Below, in pieces: positions 60,301 through 64,000 of a stretch of DNA of 64,000 nt. The notes under the pieces were generated by a model, which saw nothing but the letters and a program-made list of their open reading frames with translations, did not search any database and was not told the DNA's origin. Positions within the stretch are counted from its first letter, which is position 1. Every line of letters starts with the position of its first letter. Both the position numbers and the translations under genes were made by a program. The stretch is from an uncultured Pseudomonadota bacterium (lineage in GTDB: Bacteria; Myxococcota_A; UBA796; GCA-2862545): positions 62,001-126,000 of the forward strand of contig CAJXTB010000010.1 in NCBI GenBank assembly GCA_913061235.1, given 5' to 3'.

Positions 60301-61745
60301 CGGCGATTGTAGTCTTCTCCCTCAGAGGTGTTTTGGCTCTGACGATACTCTGCGAGAAAACCCAGCGGGTCCCAGCCAAGCCGACTCGACTGGCTGCCGT
60401 CATGGGTGACACCGTCTGAATCCACTACGTGACTGGTTGAGGTGAGCCCTGCATGCCCGCCGTCCGCCGAAAATGCCATGTCTGCTGAACGAGCGAGACT
60501 GAAATCGTCTCCGTCTGACAACACTCGAGACGTGCTTGCCGCTGCGGTCAAACCCGCTTCCTCTGAGTAGCCGAACGTTCCTTGGGAGTCGGTACTTCGA
60601 ACGATTCCATCGTCGTCACGGCTTGTGGCTCGGGACATAGAGACCGCCTGTGCGTCCCTAGACCAAGACGCGGATGCACTACGGTCATCCGTTCGAATCA
60701 CGCCGTCATCGTCGGTTTGCCGCGATGCCGTTGTCATACCGGCAGCTAAGCCCTCCTGGCCCGAGAAGGCAAGCGACGATTGACGGCGTTGATAGTCGTC
60801 TCCATCGACCACACTCGATGACTGCGATGCCGAGCCTAGGAAGCCATGCTCCATGTCCCAGCCGGCCGTGTAGTTGTTCGCGCTGTCTAGGACTTGTCCG
60901 TCCGAATCCACCACATGACTGCTGTTGCCGGCGGACCCTTGGGCCACCCCACGGTCGTAGGACATGCCGTAGTTGTTCGCCATGTTGAAGTCGTCCCCAT
61001 CTGAGACGACCGAGGAAGAGCCAAATCCAAGGTTTAGACCGTGTTCCCACGACCAACCCATTGAGGAATCCCGCTGCGACTCGCTGCGCACGCCGTCATC
61101 GTCTACCGAATGGCTCGACTGGTTGTTGATTCCGATGCCGTCTTGAGTTCCGGTCACCGCTGTTCGAGAAGCGGTCGACACCTCATGTCCGTCGTAATGG
61201 GAAGTCAGACCTGATGACTTGGACGCTTCGGCAGACCAACCGTCCGAGCCGTAGGAGGCATTCCCGGATGCGGCGTGGTCCGTTCGTTCCCATGACGTGT
61301 CGCTGTCGGCAAAGGTGGTGCTTTGGGCCCGGGTCGCGGCGACATCGCCGGAAAGACCTTCCTCCTGTGACCAATGTCCAGCGCCTGTAATGGCACTGGC
61401 CCGTCCATCTTCGTAGCTGGAAATCGCAGTTCCGCGTGCCTTCAACCCGTCACGGTCCGCAGAGGCTGAACCGCTCACTGATGAAGACGCCCCACCTGGA
61501 GCGGGAGGTCCGGACGACGCTGCTCCATCCACGGCGAGCATCTCGGTGAACCAACTCGGAATCCATGAGCCCGGATTATCCTCCGGGGGTGGGCTTGCAG
61601 CAACGGGTCCCATTGCAGCCTGACGTGCCAGCATCTCGCGTTCGAGTTCTTGGTCTGCACCTGGCCCTGACAGCGACCGGTTTGGGCGGTCCCGTGAGCT
61701 CGTGTCCACCGACTGACCAGGAGTTTGGTGTTCGTGAGTGGGCAT
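57324..61745 (-). CDS. Giant protein of ~32-residue Gly/Ser/Asp repeats
   Basis: A 1473-residue protein starting at ATG 61745 (AAGGAG 8 bases upstream), without signal peptide. A helical, Pro-rich N-terminus (~1-95; DQELEREMLARQAAMGP) precedes about twenty ~32-residue repeats (~100-760). The unit alternates a DGDDY/F form (SSVVSDGDDFNMANN...) and a DDDGV form (ASRQTDDDGVIRTDD...), each with a later aromatic-GY or GW. A Gly-rich sheet region (~760-1120) and a helical C-terminus (~1150-1473) follow. The two Sel1 lipoproteins are co-transcribed downstream. It could be a contractile-system or polymorphic-toxin-type effector or a tail fibre; no known family is recognised. Confidence 0.8.
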   Translation of the reverse strand: MPTHEHQTPGQSVDTSSRDRPNRSLSGPGADQELEREMLARQAAMGPVAASPPPEDNPGSWIPSWFTEMLAVDGAASSGPPAPGGASSSVSGSASADRDGLKARGTAISSYEDGRASAITGAGHWSQEEGLSGDVAATRAQSTTFADSDTSWERTDHAASGNASYGSDGWSAEASKSSGLTSHYDGHEVSTASRTAVTGTQDGIGINNQSSHSVDDDGVRSESQRDSSMGWSWEHGLNLGFGSSSVVSDGDDFNMANNYGMSYDRGVAQGSAGNSSHVVDSDGQVLDSANNYTAGWDMEHGFLGSASQSSSVVDGDDYQRRQSSLAFSGQEGLAAGMTTASRQTDDDGVIRTDDRSASASWSRDAQAVSMSRATSRDDDGIVRSTDSQGTFGYSEEAGLTAAASTSRVLSDGDDFSLARSADMAFSADGGHAGLTSTSHVVDSDGVTHDGSQSSRLGWDPLGFLAEYRQSQNTSEGEDYNRRESTLGYDAGAFNAGSTFGSRNTADDGTVCNVDTAYSGSLGPDGAQVSGSHARGTSWDGITGGTSSQATLGRDADGNVSWSGSTQRGIADNEEYHDRTGATASYQDGLFTAQGTSDVRYTDADSVRRDRERAAGMTFGNGSAGLTASQQTSTLDDGIGVNTRNTGSATAGPDGEWSLGGIYERSVSMDEDYGTTRGVGGNIRHDGFDLNASDTARWSDMDGTANTSSSVVTAGIRDGNANMGGQWSSSAKLEDGSSSQQSRQVGMSTDGTFSAGMGSTQRDTNGDVTGGHSLGGSADLLGDQRRVTGTGSVTRGKQTFSAGGGVEYEVNTPEQRGNDWVVTYRQGISINAGGSATQGGGENTDTGMTRAGVSGGLSAGAEVATSGVRTFGSEAEAIAFYEHPTLGLMDGPSSSIAEVRAMREGDSASSLMTGTLGAHGSGSWGPFLTASAGVQGGASTGMTVERGTGETISVTVEDASTLAGTLGLSTIGVGMSGGLSERDFEAVTWTFDLSKPNAREAYTAYVGEGQTPIAGDGVVMASVTVGETETETATFTLPGASASISSGTETAVTTEADGDVIERDTGHSGFSGSASLFGWSASEDHSMDFIEIGDERRVMAAQSRVNHSNAGANYSGLARAAGVPGEANTIDGNPSGAYTYDTTFPEESMDAFILSVENGSYNPHSGMMIDDAGEDMQAAIRDARGDRDVQRRVLAEFMEDSGDEGIHQIRGEISGAQGFLHLEGSDAFVGVQGHAELSEQISRAAERLRSGTEVRSAYEDLVILQGTLEFMRSDASDYSKYIDVPDPVRTTEIIRIGNLQERVTILITNAASSLIDQGGADVLYAPNTIANDNGRLGDVFDASRAAEQRMTESANQAHTEKSLHEDDKMSPARDELGSDGLWTVSWLGGGSEEETYQVIDALWPAAYSKRREAHAAKRAAQSTNLLNEADADVSIGYWLDAARHFDNSDVSFMSLVEKYRAIQSRHADQTHLWR
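59400..61450 (-). repeat. Protein-level ~32-residue repeats inside the giant gene
   Basis: About 15 units can be aligned by eye at residues ~242-735, with looser ones before and after. They differ enough at the DNA level not to look like recent duplications. The conserved core is D-x-D-G or D-G-D-D followed by Ser/Thr-rich stretches and a final Gly-Ser cluster. Confidence 0.8.
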
Positions 61746-62083
61746 GGGCTGGACTCCTTGAGGAGGAACGATTGTAGCGGAAGGCATCAATCAAACAAAA
61801 AGGTTTCGTGTGATCGGGTTGATGATCAGCATGGTCAGGGTAACCCCGCGATTCCATTGCATAGAGGAAGTGCGGGGCGGGTAGTGCCGCTTTGGGATTT
61901 CTCCTCTCAGCGCACCCAAACCGATGTGTCCGCCGTGGAACAGTCACTCGCCAACGACTGAGCCAGTTCAGGCACGCCCAGACCTATGCGAACCACTCCG
62001 TCCCAAACCACGACCCCAAATCACCCTCCCCTACGTGCGGTGCCCACTCCACAAGGTGCTAAACTCCGCAGCACGGAGAACTG
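61746..62083. other. Divergent intergenic region
   Basis: About 340 bases between the giant gene and a rightward secreted-protein gene. It should hold both promoters. Short open frames lack support; no repeat member or sigma54 element was found. Confidence 0.35.
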
Positions 62084-63373
62084 ATGCACCACATCCTCGC
62101 CTGGGCCCTAGCCCTCGCCCCATTCGCTGCGGTCGCAGCCCCTTTTGACCTGTCCCATTCCGGTCGTCTCGTAGACGTCAGTGGGGCTCCACTCAACGGG
62201 GAGCACTCCATTGTGGTCACCGCCTACTACGGCTCGGGACAGTCCAATAGCTGGACCTTCAGCTCGGTGTCCCTCCAGGGCGGCTACTACTCGGTGGTCC
62301 TTGATGGCGTAGACACCAGCTGGTTCACCGGTGATGTGGAAGTGGGTGTCGCTGTTGACGGCACCACAGAGATGACCCCGCGCTCGGTCATTGGCAGCGT
62401 GCCGCGGGCGCATGTGGCGCGGTCGGTCGAGGTGGACACCACGGGCTCTGCCGTTGCATGCGAATCGGAGGGTCAGCTCGTCTGGGACTCCTCCACCCGC
62501 AATCTCAAGGTCTGCGACGGGAGCGCTTGGCTACCCGTGGGTGGGGTTCGGACCGTCGTTGACTTTGGCTCGGTGCGTCGATGGTCGGACAACACTGCGG
62601 CGTCGTCTTGCGATGACTACCGCCACCCAACGAACGCTGGGTACTCGTACGCCGGGGACATGGGCAATGGCGTGTACACCGTAGATCCAGACGGTGCGGG
62701 GCCCATCTCCGCGTTGGATCTGTACTGCGATATGACCACAGACGGCGGCGGATGGACGGTGATTGGCAAGGTAGGCGCTGGTAATTTCCCCGTCACCGAC
62801 ACCGAATATATCAACATTGTGGCCAATCCTACGGCCCACGTGAACCCGGCCCTTCTTCAGACCTCGAGTCAGCCGTCGTCTGCGCAGATGAGCTTTCTGG
62901 ACCGGCCCTTCACCAATGCCCTTCACATCGCCTCTTCCGTCCGGGTGTATCGGGTGGACTACAGTCAGTCGGCGGCTGGGAACTCTGGGCGGTACTACCA
63001 GCGCCGAATCAATGCGCCGGACTCCTTCGACGCCTGGCACGCCATTCGGGACTCGCGCTTGTTTGGTGATGGGTCCATTGTCAGCACCTTCTACGTAGGT
63101 GGCTCTGGCTCAACGTTCAAGCTCGCCCAGGGCTCAGTGTGGAACGAGACCACCTTGGACTTCCCGAACGCCTCCGACGGCACTTTCGGGTTCTGGGACG
63201 ACGCGAGCATGGTCCTCAACACAGGAGAGACCTTGTCCGTGTCTCGACACATGGGGTTGATGTGCGACGGCATCGGCAGCCGGGGGAGCCAGTGGCTCGC
63301 GACGTTGACCACTGGGGATAGCCGGTTCAAGAACGACGTCGCTGACAGCTTCTCAGGGATCTGGTACCGCTAG
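62084..63373 (+). CDS. Secreted protein with fibrinogen-like C-terminal domain
   Basis: A 429-residue exported protein, paralogue of the 44.2 kb gene: signal peptide (MHHILAWALALAPFAAVAA), beta-sandwich (PFDLSHSGRLVDVSGAPLNG), Cys-containing linker (ACESEGQLVWDSSTRNLKVC), then the fibrinogen-like domain from ~200 (NGVYTVDPDGAGPISALDLY then CDMTTDGGGWTVIGKV). The C-terminal part has Trp/Tyr/Gly-rich strands. GGAG lies 6 bases upstream of the ATG. It faces away from the giant repeat-protein gene. A carbohydrate-binding adhesin role is inferred. Confidence 0.85.
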   Translation: MHHILAWALALAPFAAVAAPFDLSHSGRLVDVSGAPLNGEHSIVVTAYYGSGQSNSWTFSSVSLQGGYYSVVLDGVDTSWFTGDVEVGVAVDGTTEMTPRSVIGSVPRAHVARSVEVDTTGSAVACESEGQLVWDSSTRNLKVCDGSAWLPVGGVRTVVDFGSVRRWSDNTAASSCDDYRHPTNAGYSYAGDMGNGVYTVDPDGAGPISALDLYCDMTTDGGGWTVIGKVGAGNFPVTDTEYINIVANPTAHVNPALLQTSSQPSSAQMSFLDRPFTNALHIASSVRVYRVDYSQSAAGNSGRYYQRRINAPDSFDAWHAIRDSRLFGDGSIVSTFYVGGSGSTFKLAQGSVWNETTLDFPNASDGTFGFWDDASMVLNTGETLSVSRHMGLMCDGIGSRGSQWLATLTTGDSRFKNDVADSFSGIWYR

Positions 63374-63390
63374 AAGCTCCCTGTGTGACA

Positions 63391-63443
63391 GGGCGTTTGG
63401 GGGCCTTGGTTGTTCGCGCGGCAACCGAATCCCCAAGGCGCCC
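63391..63443 (+). terminator. Interrupted hairpin after the fibrinogen-like gene
   Basis: GGGCG and GCCTTGG upstream can pair with CCAAGGC and CGCCC downstream, around an inner GGTTG/CAACC pairing with a bulge. It follows the stop by about 18 bases. Confidence 0.4.
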
Positions 63444-63564
63444 GAACGTCTGCCGATGTGGAGGACCGCGCATGAGCCGCAGGCACCGGTCCCCATCCTC
63501 GAACACTGCGTTGCCCTTTCGTTCGAATCACCGGTGACTAGGTATGCGTCACCAGGAGAACACC

Positions 63565-64000
63565 ATGTCCTCACCCGTCCTTGCAGTCGCCCCCGTTTCC
63601 TTTCAGTGGCAGACCCTCGACCCGTTCTTGTTCTGCGTCTACCATGACGACAAATACCCAAATGGCAACGAGCAAATGGGCCCAGACGCGTCACTCGCGG
63701 GCCGGCACATTGGGCAGGACTTCACGCCGAAAGACGGCTGGCGCATGTACCACGGAGACGTCGTTCCGGGCTTTCCCAAGCACCCGCATCGTGGGTTTGA
63801 GACCATCACTCTGGTCCGACGTGGACGCATTGACCACAGCGATTCCCTAGGCGCCACCGCCCGCTTTGGCGACGGGGACGTTCAATGGATGACGGCGGGG
63901 CGGGGGATTGAGCACTGTGAGATGTTCCCGCTTCTCGACCAAGACGACGACAACCCGCTGGAGCTATTCCAGATCTGGCTCAACCTGCCCGCCAGTGACA
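63565..64000 (+). CDS. Pirin-family (cupin) protein, 5' part (cut by window end)
   Basis: The visible 145 residues carry the pirin start: a short N-terminal strand, then [25 protein letters not shown], with two His of the metal site and a further His in DHSD, and GRGIEHCEM, which supplies the Glu/His. Pirins are metal-binding cupins; some oxidise quercetin, others affect transcription. ATG 63565 has AGGAG just upstream. The C-terminal cupin domain lies beyond the window. Confidence 0.9.
   Translation, partial: MSSPVLAVAPVSFQWQTLDPFLFCVYHDDKYPNGNEQMGPDASLAGRHIGQDFTPKDGWRMYHGDVVPGFPKHPHRGFETITLVRRGRIDHSDSLGATARFGDGDVQWMTAGRGIEHCEMFPLLDQDDDNPLELFQIWLNLPASD

Overview
This window comes from a GC-rich bacterial chromosome, most likely a Myxococcota (deltaproteobacterial-type) genome. 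Supporting signs: many lipoproteins with Asp/Thr-rich linkers, a secreted protein ending in a MYXO-CTERM-like Cys/hydrophobic/Arg tail, an FHA-winged-helix regulator, a DUF1501 protein next to a c-type-haem lipoprotein and a related large lipoprotein, and a cbb3 oxidase with a sigma54 activator. No rRNA, tRNA or CRISPR array was seen. The taxonomic call is inference.

Region 1 (1-6.3 kb) holds lipoproteins, a zinc-ribbon protein, an M1 aminopeptidase, a TlpA-like thioredoxin lipoprotein, an NTF2-like protein and a sigma54-dependent NtrC-type regulator. Region 2 (6.3-16.1 kb) is the best-understood part. One leftward operon runs ccoN-ccoO-ccoQ-ccoP-ccoG-ccoH(short)-ccoI-ccoS and ends in a globin-coupled sensor histidine kinase. 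Two consensus -24/-12 (sigma54) promoters lie back to back upstream of ccoN: one drives this operon, the other a two-gene rightward operon ending in a TauE/DsbD-like membrane protein. The convergent NtrC-type regulator is the obvious partner. The simplest reading is an oxygen-sensing two-component system with a haem globin input controlling cbb3 oxidase through sigma54, with the kinase inside its own target operon. A c-type cytochrome lipoprotein at 22 kb has a weaker sigma54-like promoter.

Region 3 (16-28 kb) mixes secreted and lipoproteins (left-handed beta-helix/FG-GAP, DUF2202 ferritin-like, MYXO-CTERM-like) with metabolic and regulatory genes (dolichol-kinase-like, VOC, FHA-wHTH, TetR). 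Region 4 (28-48 kb) is a flexible accessory zone. It has two more secreted hexapeptide beta-helix proteins with different C-terminal domains, a fibrinogen-like secreted protein, decayed IS91-type and IS3-type transposase pieces, a dispersed ~55-bp repeat in five copies, a truncated surface-protein fragment, and a partial duplication of a GyrI-like gene. Core-type genes (Gfo/Idh/MocA oxidoreductase, DusC-like tRNA-dihydrouridine synthase, the DUF1501/cytochrome group) lie between them.

Region 5 (48.5-64 kb) carries a LysM-zinc peptidase/secreted protein/CpXC operon, a type I restriction hsdR interrupted by one in-frame amber codon and lacking hsdM/hsdS, a YgjP-like metallopeptidase, and a leftward operon of a 1473-residue protein built from ~32-residue repeats followed by two paralogous Cys-rich Sel1 lipoproteins. 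A second fibrinogen-like secreted protein and a pirin gene cut by the window end close it. The giant repeat protein with its Sel1 lipoproteins, and the globin-kinase/sigma54/cbb3 circuit, are the two strongest candidates for undescribed systems.
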